Source: Corbicula japonica
Taxonomy: Eukaryota > Mollusca > Bivalvia > Venerida > Cyrenidae
Reading direction: 5' to 3'
Assembly: GCA_038501625.1 (NCBI GenBank)
Contig: JAZAYU010000263.1
Span: 620,001 to 684,000 of the forward strand
Length of the DNA: 64,000 nt
Shown: positions 46,944 to 58,909 of the stretch, in pieces
Position numbering within the stretch: the stretch's first letter is position 1
How the letters are laid out: each line of letters begins with the position of its first letter
The notes under the pieces: generated by a model
What the model saw: the letters and a program-made list of their open reading frames with translations, nothing else
Database searches by the model: none
Told to the model about the DNA's origin: nothing
Position numbers and translations under genes: made by a program

Positions 46944-49900
46944 ATGGGGAACGCCTGCACACGAGGTGAGTATTTTTTGTCGACCTAGTCATTTATATTG
47001 TTCACAAGTGAGTAGCATTAAGTAGCTAAAATCCTTTTGAAATAAGTTTATTTTAAGTGCTGTTTGACTTAAATAAAAAACTATACATAAAATTGATTTT
47101 ATTTTTTAAAATATGTTTAAAATACACGCCTTCACATATTTTATTACATAATCGGTGCAAAATATCTATGTACCCATCACATAATAAAAGCTTATGCATT
47201 CGATTGTTTCCTTATATTGTTGCATACAGTTTTAAGTAAACTATGCAATCGGTGAAGAAATTACATAACTAACATCACACATATTATATCATCACACTTA
47301 AACATAAAATGTCGAGTTTATACAACGGCGTTCTTTAAAACAAGCCGTCGCCTAACACAACTCTTTTACAGAGACTTTGAAATTCAATGTAAACCAAGAC
47401 ACTCGGGTTCTCTTTCTCTGCAATTCTTTGTGCTATGTTTTTTGTTGATGGTTCTGTTACTCATGCCCATTTTCCCCCCTATACTTGTTGGCTGTGTGGG
47501 TAGGCTGTGTCTCCTGGGTGTGGCCATTCCTGGTACCAAGGTAATAAAGCTGAGATTGGAAACCAGTCTCAAATCTTAAGCATCTGATTGGCTGAAATTG
47601 CGACTGGTCGCCATTTCAGCCAATCAGATGCTTGAGATTTGAGACTGGTTTCCATGCTCAGTTTTATAACCTTGGGACCAGATGTGCATATTTCACTTTT
47701 TGAACCAACATACAATGTCACAAGACGCTTGCATGTTTAAACAAATAGAACATTTACATACGCTAAACAACATATAACTCACGAAACTCACAACAACGAT
47801 ATTCAATATAACTGTGGTTAAAAAAATCATGTACCAATGATGCTTAATTATAGAAAATTAGCACTTCCTAAGGATTCACCAATTTACTGTTTATTTGATA
47901 TTTGTTTTCCAAAATTCGGTCAGCTTTGCTTCCATGACAACAAATTGTTGTATAACAACTCGTTCTGTTATATAAACGTTTAATAACAATGATAACATGA
48001 AAGGTAATGTCGTTCTAATTGTTTTTGGAAATGATAAACATTTAAGATTTTTTGATCACGTCAGTTGTAATTTAGTTCTTATATTTAGTAGTTCTTGTAT
48101 TTGGACTCCCTCGTGCTTGTCCTCGAAGGTTAATAATATGTTTTATTATATGTTTAACTTTAATGATAAATTGTATGTTTGTCTACTGCAATTATACCCT
48201 ATTTTCTGTACTTGCTTCAGCCTCTGTACAAGATGCATCGGCAATAACCCGCACACAAGTAAGTAGTACAAAAGAAATATGTCATATAAAATTAATGCCG
48301 TATCCAATATATTTTTACACAAAGCGAAGTTATTAAAGAAAGAATAGTATACTCGAAGTGAACAATGATTAATAACCATCTGGGAAATAATTTCTGACAA
48401 TGTATAGAAAATAAGAAACGCCGTAATATTTTAATCAAGTTCTAACGCACACAAATCTAAAAAAGACACCGAAAATAAATAGATATAATTTCAAAATGCA
48501 ATTATGGACTCATTAGCTATGATTTTATTTCGAGTTATGCTCTTCGAAAATCTATTAACATACTAGTAGTTGGCAACGCAATTTAAATATATGTTTAGTA
48601 CTTTAATTTGTATTTGAACAGAAAACCAGAAACGAAACTCTACAAAATCAAACTGGGAGCAGTATTTCCGTAGGCGTCGAGTGTTTCTGTATGCCAGCTA
48701 TGCGGCTGATTCCGTTTGATTACAGACGGAGTGGACCTGCGGCCAACTGCAAGTCGGTCGCTGTAGTAACAATAACCATAGACACCGATACCAAGCCTGA
48801 AACAAATACTAGATCATCGTCAAAACTAAACAGTGCTTTATATACTCCAGTTCTCCAGTGGTTCGGTGTTGACATAAAAGAGCAAGGTATTGTTTCAAAT
48901 GTCTTTCTGTCATATTCAATGCAAAATCTGCACAGCAACATTTCACATAAGTATGTTTAAGAGTTATTTTTAAATTATTTTTCTGCTGAGCATTCAGAAT
49001 AAAGGACACCTAAAGCAAGATTTAGTCGTAAAACTCAAATTTTATTTCTAGAACTATTGCCAAGAGCAGTGCATTTGTATGACTTAATTAATTCGCCAAA
49101 GTTCAGGTAAGACACCATCTTGGACGTTATAATGTTACTTTAAGATAGGGCAAATGATTAATTTTAATGAATACACATTTGAAAGTGTTTAACATTGAGC
49201 AGGTGACGCTTATTTTCTTTACGTAACGATAAACTACGACAGAAACAAGTCGAAACGTGTGCAGATAAAATGTTTAACATTTGCAATATTTATGTTTAAG
49301 TTCCTAGATATCTTCCAATGAATCTGTGGGCAGGGAAATACACAGTCTTTGGGTTCTACAATCCAGAACAATCCGGGTCTTCCTATGTAAACTTTTCTGC
49401 TAAAATTGGCTCTGAAGATGTAAGTCTTAACCTTCTTTACTGTTTCATTATAATTACTTTTCAAGTTTAATATTAAATGTGTTAATACAAAAATTAAGTG
49501 TTAAATTCGTCGGCACACGTTGCGTTAGTGACACTTTTTATCTATAAATACCTTTTACTGTTTTATAATGCTATTATTGAATCAATGGAGTATATTCTTG
49601 TTTGTCTAGAAATAACGTGTGTGTGTGCTCTGCTTAGTATATGCGTTTGTTGTCAACTGTACCAATTTGATACGGGTGTTTCATCTGGCAGGCCACTGCG
49701 TGGGTTTACTGGGCCTAGACATTGAAATTTTGTGTTAACTTTTGCCACTTACATGTACAGCTTGTCAACTCTGCAAGTTAAGTTAACACGCGTGATTTCT
49801 GCCTATTTAATGCGTATGATAACCATGCCTGATTAAGGCGTGTTGTTTTATCTTTTTCCTAGTAATTGCGTGTGCTAACTCTGTCCAGTTCATTAATATG

Positions 49901-52900
49901 TGTGCTTTCCGTGCGATCAATAAAATAAGTTTACGGAGTCTAGTAAATGCGTGTTTTACATGTAACTCTGCCTTAAATGCACAGTATTAATAAACACATT
50001 TTGACGTTATTCCAGTTGTGTGTTATTTAAATGACAACAATAATTGTATCCAATGTTTCATAGATCCTGACAATTTAATTATTTAAATCATATCGATTTA
50101 TGTTTGTCAAATTTCACATATCCGGCGTTGTTTTAAAGGTATGCATAGACCAAGTGATAGAACTAAGGAAAGAGATGAATTATGAAGAACGTGAAAACTT
50201 AAAAATGCTGCTCCAGGTAGATATGCATTTTTAAATATTATGACGAATAACGATTATAATGTCTCATCTATTGTATATAATAAGCTGAACATTCTATGTA
50301 TTACAAAAAGTGGTTAATAGAAGACCGTACACTAATAACTGCATCGTAATCACCTATGATCAAACATGACATTTCATCACCGGCAAAAACTATGTATGAA
50401 GGTATCTTCAATAAGTTCTTTTTATGAATTGTGCAATGGAAATCCAAACGAGCCTGAAATATGTTAATATCTGTCGTGTTGGTGATTTGTTCAGTTTCTT
50501 GTTCATCTATTTCTGATCCAAAGTTGTTCATTGCATCAATATATCGTTGAAGGACAGATTGGGTATGGCGTAATAGATGATTGAAATGCATTTTAAGCCA
50601 TGTAATAATAAAGAATCTGATGCAATTTCACTTATATTTTCGATGACTAGTATCCAGCAATTTTATTTCAGACGGAACTCTCCAAATTAAAAAGCCAGTC
50701 ATCAGAACCACGTAAGTAAACGCATGATTACAGAGGTTAATTTACAGTAAAATATTGAGTATAAAACACATCAAAATTATTATACTATAAATAAATAGTC
50801 TTTACCGGGTGTGTTTACCGTTAATATGATGAAATTAACGCTTAGATGTGCATTGTTTCTTTCAATACCATTTTAAAAAACATTAACCTGCTTAGCCAGA
50901 TTAATATTGTAATAATAAAATAATATAATAAAATCGTGTTAAATACACTTCTTACTGTCGCTGGCAGAACCAGCTACGTCAAGTGCAAAAAGTTATTGTT
51001 GAGAACTAAACGTATTAATTTTGTATTCCTAGACTTGCACGTCTTTACTTTCCGCATAGAAGGAGAGATATAGAATCATTTGTTTTACGCTTTTAATGCT
51101 TGAGCTCAAAATAAAGGCTTATTGTGGAAACCGACAAGTTCGAGAGTGCGTTATGCCACAAAGTATCAAACCAGTTAGATGAAAGTTGTTCATTATCGAC
51201 AACAAAACGTACGATATTGCTTTGGTTCATATCCATGTATTATGAAACTAGCATTAGGAACTTCTACAGCAAGCTCACACTCTATCATGGTAACTTGTAT
51301 CAGTCTTTCAATCAGGTACCTTAAATAGTTACAGAGACGGTAGTAAAAGATGAGAAACGAAGTTTAGAGTCAACACCAACCCAAAGGGACAGCTTGGATA
51401 CGGGTTATATGTCTCATAAGAAGTCAACAGACATGTCCTCACCCTACCCCATGAGATACGTTCACACCTCGGACAGTAAGCAATTGAAATTGTTCCTTAA
51501 ATTACATTTTAACAGATCGCTCAACGGTTTAATTATCGTATTTGCACCTTTGAATATAATAGAAGTAAACATTTTGACACTATATAGAGAGGCGCAGTCT
51601 TTAAAGGGAATAACGTAGGTACACGATGAAATAGCTCTAGTTCTTTCACATCACAGCTAAAAAGATATAATTGACGTGGTCTTTTAAGTACAAAGTTTAT
51701 AATTTTCTCAAGACGACCTCAAAACACGACAAAAGCAAATACAATTTGAATATTGTTTTGCAAGGCTTACATTGATGTCAATAACCAAGAATCAATAATT
51801 ATGAACATCATTCAATTACGAATTCTTGGTGAGTAATCAGTCCTTCAATGTAATACCGCTTTTCTCGCAATTATATAGGTGATGAGCAATTTTCAAAGCT
51901 TAAAGAAGAAAAAGACATTTTAGAAAAGGTATGTTGTGCTTTAAACTATTTACACCTATCAAATTAGGTTATAAGTAGTTGTGAATTGCATTTTGTTTCA
52001 TTTTATAAGTAGGTTATTAATCTAAATGGGTGGAAATATAAACGTGACAGACGATACACTCAATGATATATAACAAGTTGAGCTACTGTTTTATAAATCA
52101 CATTTCTTCAAGAAGACCACTTAACTTGTTTGGAGTTATTAAGATCGCGCTTACTTTGCGTACAGTAAATAACCGATAACCTAACAGTATCATGAAAAGC
52201 AAGTATATTTCATGCTTTCTAAACAATCGGTTTCCTGTTTGCAAATGTGATACCGTTTTCTTGATGAGTATTGATCAGCAACGTAAAATATTCAATCTCC
52301 ATCTGCCACATGATCATTTGGATATACATGTATAAACATAGTATCACGTGACTGCCTACTCATCTTGAATCATTAATGACATCTATGTAATACTATAAGT
52401 ATACAAACAAGACTGATCTTAGACCTACAGGGGCAAATTCAAATATGTTATAGTGATTAATACTCCACAAGTCTTAGAGCTTAATGTGGCGGTATCAAAC
52501 CTGTTAAACATTTTGCTAGAAGACATTTTATTTCAATCTACTTGTCTGTCACATGACTGTCTACTTATCGATAACGTACTATACATAATATCGATCACTT
52601 TACTTCTTTACTTTGCACTTCTTATGAATCTGATATTTTGTAGAAATCAAGGTTGCGGAGGAAAGACACGCCAGCTTACGGTCTTTTCAAGACATCATCA
52701 ATGCCTCATAGTAAGATAGCAATGCCCTTCTTATTGTCAAACATTACTTTTTATCCATTATCAATAATTAATTTTTTGAACTGTTTGGCAATCCCTGCCG
52801 GGGATGGACGTCGTGATACGAAAAAGATGAAATAACTTTTTGAAATCTATCCAACACGGACATATATATTATGACAAAGAAGCGGGACCAGTTTGATTGT

Positions 52901-55900
52901 TCAAATACCGAGATGAAAAAAAAACAGTTTATGAAATTAACAACGCTTAGACCTTGGTTGAGCTCAGCGAAATTCTCACAAAAGTTAACCGGTATTGAGC
53001 TGCTGGGCAAGAAATGGTGCAACATAGCACCTGGTTTAAACTGCAGTTAATTGTTCGGCCACTTACCGATTCACTGCGGTAACTCACCATGTTTTCTTTT
53101 GCTTTATGTGTTTTCTTATTTGAAACTGATCGTTTTAAAACCCCCTTATCGTATTTTTCTGCGTTTCACTGTGTGTGAAGACTCTTTTTTCTGAATTGGC
53201 TATTCTTATAATAGTATGCATGTATCACTTAAAACATGTGTTATCAATCATGTGTTGTAGATGATTTCAAGCGTATGACAGAAGGAAGCCCACTTAAAGA
53301 GGAAACAGAGTCGTCACACTCACCAGGTATTTGTTTTAATGTATATATTATTGCTTTCTTAACATAATTAAAATTATATGATTTCTTTTTATAAAAAAAT
53401 AAACTTTCATCCCATCTGGCATCGGAATAAGCATTCTGGAAAGTTTTATTTTTTTTAACGGCATTAGTTGGTCTTCGGAAAATAATACAAAAATGCTTTA
53501 AAGCATTCTTTATTTCACATATATTGATTTTTGTATTGGGTTTTCATTAGCTTGTTTACCTGCTAATCAAGTTCGCAAGTCCGTAGGTGATTAGATATTA
53601 CAGTTTTCTGCCACACCATGGACGTTTAGCAGTCCTGTGGGTAATTTGAGTTTTTGAGTGAAGCACAAGAGCCCCTCCTTTGGAAATTATTAATGTTATC
53701 AGCTTTTTCCGAAGCAGTTATTTATTCTCGAATTTTAGAATGTCATTGTTTTCTAACTTCGCTTTCTATTTTGAGTCGATGTGTTCACGTTCCTGCATTA
53801 ATGTTGATCCAGTCCTTTGAGATAAAGAATGTAGGTTGTTATATTCGTTCAATATCCGCTTTTTATTTGTGCTGCGTTTTCTGCAATTAGTTTTCCGTAA
53901 ACAACAACATGGCTATAAATAATTGGTTATTATCAAAGAGTTGTTAAGAATTTATTGATCTAAGTTTTTATTACGTTCTGATTATTGTATGCTCAGCTTG
54001 ACCGTTTTAAGGCGGTAACCCCTCGGGTTCTCATTTTTGATAATTTTTAGTGGTGTCTCTATTGAAACTGAATTTTATTAACTCTTTTCTTCTTGACTGT
54101 GTGGGGAGGCTGTTTTTTTCTGAATGTGGCGATTCCTGATATGCATATTTCACCTTTTTATCATATATTATTGTCCTTCCGAATACCTTGGTCCAAGAAA
54201 ATAAAACAGTCGCCATTTCAGCCAATGAGATTCATGAGATTTGAGGCTGGTCTCCAGTTTAAGTTGGGCACTTTTCGCCAAAATTGGCTCAAAAGTTAAT
54301 TTACAGTTTTATATTTTAGGCAGTGATTTAGTTGTTCAAGGATTACCGGCGGAAAGCAGACCATTCTCAGATCCAATGTTCTCGTACACGCCTGAAAGTG
54401 AAAATACTGGTAAATATTCTGGTACTACATGTACAGAGGCAAATGATCCAGAAACGCCGAAGGACGGAGAACGGTCAACAGGTCGGCTCCGATTGGACAT
54501 ATCCAAGTCCTGCCAGGATATCAGAGGTTTGTTGTTAAATATTCCGAGATCTGCATCCGAGTGCATGTGGTATCCATATTTACTCTTATAAAACTAACAG
54601 TTTTAACATACTGTCTTGAACAATTAGATCATCATACTTATATCATTGTATTTTCATTTTTTACCATGCGTGCATTATATTCACAAGAGACACTTCTTTG
54701 CATTTAAATGCGTAAAATAAATGAACTAGTAACTTTTTATGTGCAAGAAATATACAAACATTATATTTTGTGTGTGAACTCCGGAAATATGCTTTTCTAA
54801 GTGGTTATTCTAATATCATATTTATGTTTATTTAGAATGTGTTATACTGATAACAGTCGATTATCATCTACATTATATTTTACCTTAACATTTTATTTTG
54901 CATCAATTGTTCAAATACTTCATAATAAGACACAATCATAGAATTTCAAAAGAGTCAGTCATATTCATTTCGAGCATTTACTTTAATGTGTTTTGATATC
55001 AAGATAAGACATGTAAATTGAAACACATAAAGCCACAATAAGACCTTAAGGTAGTCTAACTGTAATGCTTTCCCGCGCATATTATTTGCGACGTCGTCAA
55101 ACATCGGCTCGCTTTCGGTGACTTCCGACGCTACTCGTCAGAGCCGATAGTAACCGAAGCGACATCGATTATTGTCGACTGTTAGTGACAGTTAACCGAG
55201 TATTCCCGACATTCGAGAAAAAAGCGCGGGAAATCATTACAGTTAGACTACCTTAAGTTATCCGAAGTTACAACAAATCTAATGTTTTAAATATATTTTT
55301 ATAGACTGGAGTTCTTTTTAAATTTACAGAATTTTCAGAAGTACCTTTAAGTCCGATATCATATCAAGAAGTTAAACTGACGAAGACACGGAAAAAACGC
55401 AGCATCGGCAGTAAATTAAGCCGAATAAACTCGGAAGGTACTGGTTTGATGATAAATTATTAATATTTTATTACATAAAAAAGTTTAACTATAATATAAA
55501 ATGCTTTCAACTGATATTTTAGTGGATGTCAGCACAATTTTTGTCGAATTTTCATGCAGACATGAAAATGTCCACGGACAGGCTTAGCATAATTCTTCAC
55601 CTTTTTATGACCGGCGTGTAAAAACACATTAATGGATGTTCACTTTATAATGCCTCTAAAGTTAAACATATTTCCCCTTCACCATCTGCATCAACTCGTT
55701 TCTTTTATCCCTGTCATCGTGTTCGTGCTGATTTTACTCCAGGTGCTCGGCTTAGGTCATGGAGTACCCGCCAGGTTTCATGCAAACCTATTAGCTTCTT
55801 ATGGTTCATATTATGTTTACATGCATGTGCCTTTGCATACAACATTGTTTAGCTGATTGGTGGTTTGGAGTTATTTCACCTAGACAACTTATACTTCTTT

Positions 55901-57347
55901 GTTAATAGAAGAACATGTTGGGGCAAGTGTGACTTCGGTGAATCCTGCTTTAAACCTCCAGTGGTGGAAACCCTAATGATTCTCTTTTTCCTTAATTGTT
56001 GGTAGCGTCTTATTTGAATTTGGTATTCTTACGAAATCACGGTCCTCTCTCCCTTTTCGCTGCGCTGGGACGGTCTGTTTTCTGAGTGTGGCGATACCTG
56101 ATATGCATATTTCACTTTTAAATTTGCATTGCTTTCTCTTTTTGCGTAAAAAAAGGAAGTGGTTTCTTTAGTTTCTATTGGATAATAACGTTCCGTTTTT
56201 AATTGCTGAACGTTGATTCATTACAACATTGATCTTCAGTAAAGATATGTTAATGCACTTGGGCTTTCTAAGATATTGGACATGTCTTGGCAGATATTAT
56301 TTATAAATAGCACCTTGCTGATATATAAAACCTTTTTCTTTACCAGATCGGTTCTTAAAACCTCCAAACATGGAATCTCGGCAGCATTTAAAGCTTGATG
56401 TCGAAGATGATGCTGACGATGAAGGGGAGATAAGTTTAACTGAACAGCTGCCACACAATGGTTCTGAACAAAAAATTGACACTGAAAGCGAAAAACAAAA
56501 CATCACTGAACAACAGTCCTTTAAAACCAATGAACAATCACAAATAAATCTTGAAAAACAATCGCAAACCAGGAATCAGGATAAAAATAGCGGTACAAAT
56601 CTATCCTCGGGTTTCCCTTTAAATGTTGACTCTTTATGTTGCAGCGATAACGAAATAGTCGGTCAGCCGGACGTAAAAGATAACTGTGAAGTTAAAAATA
56701 CAACAGACATAAAAACCAACCGCACACAGAATACACGTACATCTTCTCCAAAAACTGAATCAGAAGTATTCAAAACAGTTTGTGACGCGCGGTTGCAAAG
56801 TCATGAAGAAAAGGGCGACGAACGATGTTCATTGAACACACTTAAACAAAGCGAATCTAAAGAAATCTGTCAGCCAGAGAAAACAGAGGAGGTGTCTCAG
56901 AAAAGCAGATTTTCTCGATCTCGAGCAGAGATAAAAGTAAAACTCTCTTCCAAATCACGTACAATTAGTTCAATATTTTCCGTCGCAAGAAATGCCAAAC
57001 AAGAGGAAAAGGGTGATCACAAGAAACAACGCAATGTACTTAACAAGAACATTCACAAAAAATCGAGAGATGACTCAAGCTCTGACGAGGAGGAAAAGCA
57101 GATATCAAAAGTAAAGAGAAGCTCAGGAGATTTCGCATTCCGTCAGAAATCATCTTCTGGTGGTAACACCGATTATCATTCTGATAGATATAAACGACAC
57201 ATTAAATCAGTCTCAGTTTTGCGAAGACGTGATTCTGAAATGTCGACAATGGCTACTAAGAAAACATCTTTAGACAATAAAAAGAATAGAGCGCTGTCTA
57301 CGTTAGGAAGTCCAGGAAAGCCAAAAGAAGCATTTTGTGATAATTAG
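46944..57347 (+). CDS. 13-exon gene for an unrecognised, probably acylated, coiled-coil protein (702 aa)
   Basis: Exons: 46944-46965, 48221-48258, 48622-48886, 49052-49106, 49308-49419, 50139-50216, 50672-50711, 51879-51928, 52644-52710, 53261-53326, 54320-54526, 55330-55437, 56347-57347. All introns are GT-AG; phases agree at every junction and the coding length is 2109 bases. The start has a good context (AGAAATGG). MGNACT fits N-myristoylation at Gly2 with palmitoylation at Cys5. Residues about 30-164 look globular, about 165-225 form a coiled coil, and the rest is charged and disordered. Family and function are not recognised; membrane association is inferred from the N-terminus. Exons 1 and 2 are short and least certain. 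An in-frame alternative acceptor nine bases into exon 12 would drop three residues. Polyadenylation may use AATAAA at 58184. Confidence 0.8.
47397..47700 (+). repeat. R2 repeat in intron 1, split by a palindromic element
   Basis: The R2 blocks ACTCGGGTTCTCTTTCTC, GTGGGTAGGCTGTGTCTC and GTGTGGCCATTCC are followed, after the insert at 47532-47682, by GATGTGCATATTTCACTTT. In uninterrupted R2 copies these pieces are adjacent (GCGATTCCTGATATGCATAT). Confidence 0.8.
47532..47682. mobile_element. R3 palindromic foldback element in intron 1
   Basis: A 151-bp palindrome. TGGTACCAAGGT at one end mirrors ACCTTGGGACCA at the other, and GCATCTGATTGGCTGAAAT mirrors ATTTCAGCCAATCAGATGC around a short centre, TGCGACTGGTCGCC. 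It splits an R2 repeat. Shortened relatives are at 17457-17551 and 54190-54273. A target duplication could not be identified. It has no coding capacity. Confidence 0.85.
48622..49419 (+). other. exons 3-5: compact N-terminal region of the 13-exon gene
   Basis: These three exons encode residues 21-164. Short hydrophobic segments such as SVAVVTITIDTD, ALYTPVLQWFGVDIKEQ, FRYLPMNLWAGKYTVFGFYN and SYVNFSAKIGSED alternate with polar turns, which suggests a mixed or beta-rich fold. Introns of 165 and 201 bases separate them, the shortest in the gene. No known domain is recognised. A methionine at 48691 inside exon 3 could mimic a start, but the exon is open upstream of it to its acceptor. Confidence 0.75.
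50139..51928 (+). other. exons 6-8: coiled-coil segment of the 13-exon gene
   Basis: Exons 50139-50216, 50672-50711 and 51879-51928 encode about 56 residues (165-220) rich in Glu, Lys, Leu and Gln with heptad-like spacing: VIELRKEMNYEERENLKMLL, then TELSKLK, then EQFSKLKEEKDILEK. A coiled coil or long helix is expected, and dimerisation is a reasonable inference. The following exon begins with a basic cluster, KSRLRRK. Confidence 0.7.
52950..53245 (+). repeat. R2 repeat in intron 9 (diverged)
   Basis: Landmarks CACCTGGTTTAAACTGCAGT, GGCCACTTACCGATTC and GCGGTAACTCACC, then a degraded pyrimidine tract and TGAATTGGCTATTCTTATA, ending near ATGCATGTATCACTT. The 85-codon - strand frame at 52768-53025 overlaps it and has no recognised domain. 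Its end lies only about 15 bases before exon 10. Confidence 0.65.
53998..54170 (+). repeat. R2 repeat in intron 10
   Basis: Well preserved 3' part of R2: TTTTAAGGCGGTAACCCC, GTGTGGGGAGGCTGTTTT and GTGGCGATTCCTGATATGCA. It is very close to the copy at 40062-40245. Confidence 0.85.
54190..54273 (+). repeat. R3 repeat fragment in intron 10
   Basis: ACAGTCGCCATTTCAGCCAA and GAGATTTGAGGCTGGTCTCC correspond to one arm of the 47532-47682 palindrome. It lies about 45 bases upstream of exon 11, so the long open frame starting at 54241 begins in repeat sequence and not in coding sequence. Confidence 0.75.
55050..55252. mobile_element. TTAA-flanked MITE in intron 11
   Basis: The terminal inverted repeats of about 29 bases start GGTAGTCTAACTGTAATG on the left, and on the right end CATTACAGTTAGACTACC, with GCGCGGGAAA just inside. 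TTAA flanks both sides (55046-55049 and 55253-55256). The 203-bp interior has no frame. TTAA targeting is the hallmark of piggyBac-type transposases, but the ends do not show the usual CCC start, so the assignment is tentative. Confidence 0.75.
55699..56122 (+). repeat. R2 repeat in intron 12, near full length
   Basis: It matches 60547-61012 from TTTTATCCCTGTCATCG, through TGAGTACCCGCC-like sequence, GTTGGGGCAAGTGTGA and a CCTCCAGTGG block, to the end signature GCGATACCTGATATGCATAT. About 425 bp. No pol III boxes or inverted ends were recognised, so its class is unknown. Confidence 0.8.
56347..57347 (+). other. exon 13: terminal coding exon, charged disordered tail
   Basis: The exon enters from the acceptor TTCTTTACCAG and reads RFLKPPNMESRQH, so the methionine at 56370 is internal and not the start. 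It encodes about 332 residues, rich in Ser, Lys, Glu, Gln and Asn. An acidic stretch (VEDDADDEGE) lies near its start, a basic stretch (FSRSRAEIKVKLSSKSR) about residues 558-574 of the full protein, and a likely casein-kinase-2-type acidic serine cluster (DDSSSDEEEK) about 611-620. The stop is at 57345-57347. Confidence 0.85.
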
Positions 57348-57382
57348 AATATTATATGTCAAAACAGATAAATAAGAGTAAA

Positions 57383-57533
57383 TATTGAGCTCAACCCGGG
57401 GCTAGGCAGCGCTGGCAAAAATATGCATTAGCATTACTGTCCAGGAACAGGCTCAATTAAACCGAACCTGGGATACTTTTATAGGTCTCGTCTTCGGTAG
57501 TTTTCAATTTGTTTCCATCTATGTGTCTAGTTC
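57383..57533 (-). repeat. R1 repeat fragment downstream of the gene
   Basis: Reverse-strand R1 core (TATTGAGCTCAACCCGGGGC, CAGGCTCAATTAAACCGAAC) begins 35 bases after the stop codon of the 13-exon gene, so part of the 3' UTR may derive from this repeat. Confidence 0.75.
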
Positions 57534-58909
57534 TTTTTGGTGAACATGTAAGCGTTGTTCTTCTTCATTGCTTTTTACACATGTTCTATAAAAACGTATG
57601 AAATTAGTTAAGCATTTTAATTAACTGTACGGAAATGTAAGCACTTTCTAGTTAGCAAGCAAATTAGTACCAATTTTAATTCGAATGAAATTCATAACGA
57701 TATAATAACATTAAAAATATGTTAGTAAGGTTCCATAATTTATGCAATTGGAGTTTTATTATTCGTCGCTATGAATTAAAACTGAAGGAACTTTTTTACT
57801 TGTTTTAGACATTGTTATTTTATGTGGATAAATGTATTTGCTAAATTTACTTATTAATCAGTTTATAAATATTGATTAGATTTTCACTGGTGTGTTGTTG
57901 TATTAGGTGTTATCAGGTGGTATTTGTTAGGGAAGCTAATTATATTCACTTTTTGGAAGTCAAATGTTTTGCTAAATAGTAGTTATTGTAGTTGGATATA
58001 TTGATCAACTGTTGTACGTGTTGCTTTTGTTAAAATGAATTTCGTTATTGTAAATAGATTGAAATGTTTTTACCTGTACAACTCGCCTGTGTTTGTCGTC
58101 CGAGTTATGTGTTATTCACGTTAAATTCAGGTAAGCGCATTATTTAGAACAGTGTTAGTAATGGTGTGTCTATTGTTATAATTAATAAATATTAATCAGT
58201 TTTTGCAAATCTCACTTTTTGTTTATTTTATCTTCATTGTCGTGAACGAATGTTAAATGTTTACCTGTATACTTAAATTTGTTTATTCTTTGAGATCTTT
58301 GCTTTTCACAATATATGCAACATATTATTCAGAATAATAATAATAATGTTTGTTATGATATGGTCTAATTTTTATTTTGAAAACTCCGTCAAAGTTTGTT
58401 CTTTTTCTTCATCCGAAAAGCATATTTGCAACCCCCTAGTCCGGCCCATCTTGACGTTCCAGTATCAGCGATGGCTTCTATCAACTTGCTAAAGGTTATA
58501 GACCACTAAATATTGGTGATCAGGCCTCTTAAAAGCTGTCGCTACATTTTTTTCTAAAGAGTATTAAACTACTGTACCGCCGTCTAAATGTAATGTATAA
58601 AATACAGTTCACGGTCCAATCTGGGTTTTATACATTGTTTCTAAATGCGTAATTCCTACAAAGAAATTTTCGTCGAAAATCTCTTTACGGGCGGATAAAG
58701 TGACACATTCGAGTTTTGAAGTAATAATAAGCATATTCCAAAAGAAATTCGACAGTTATAACTAATTTTATTTTCTTTATTAACATAATTATTTGATACT
58801 TCAAATAATATCAAATAGCGATACGGACAACTATATATAAAGTGTAGGTCCATTCGGACATAGCTCGTTTCGGATACGTATGTGGAACATTTGGTTAAAT
58901 TTAGCTTAA
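57534..58909. other. unassigned AT-rich sequence, possible 3' UTR of the gene
   Basis: The first polyadenylation-like AATAAA lies at 58184-58189, with ATTAAA at about 57775. The inverted partner of the 33-bp fragment at 33468 is at 58493-58525. No other features. Confidence 0.4.

Noticed and set aside
48691..48960. 89-codon gene
   Set aside because: It is the middle of exon 3 read through into intron 3.
50301..50591. 96-codon - strand frame in intron 6
   Set aside because: No recognised domain and no splice or transcript signal; the length is possible by chance in 64 kb.
54241..54591. 116-codon gene
   Set aside because: Its start lies in R3 repeat sequence and its end in intron 11; only 54320-54526 is exon.
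56370..57347. Stand-alone 325-codon gene starting at 56370
   Set aside because: The frame is open upstream to a good acceptor at 56346 and phase-matched to exon 12, so this methionine is internal.
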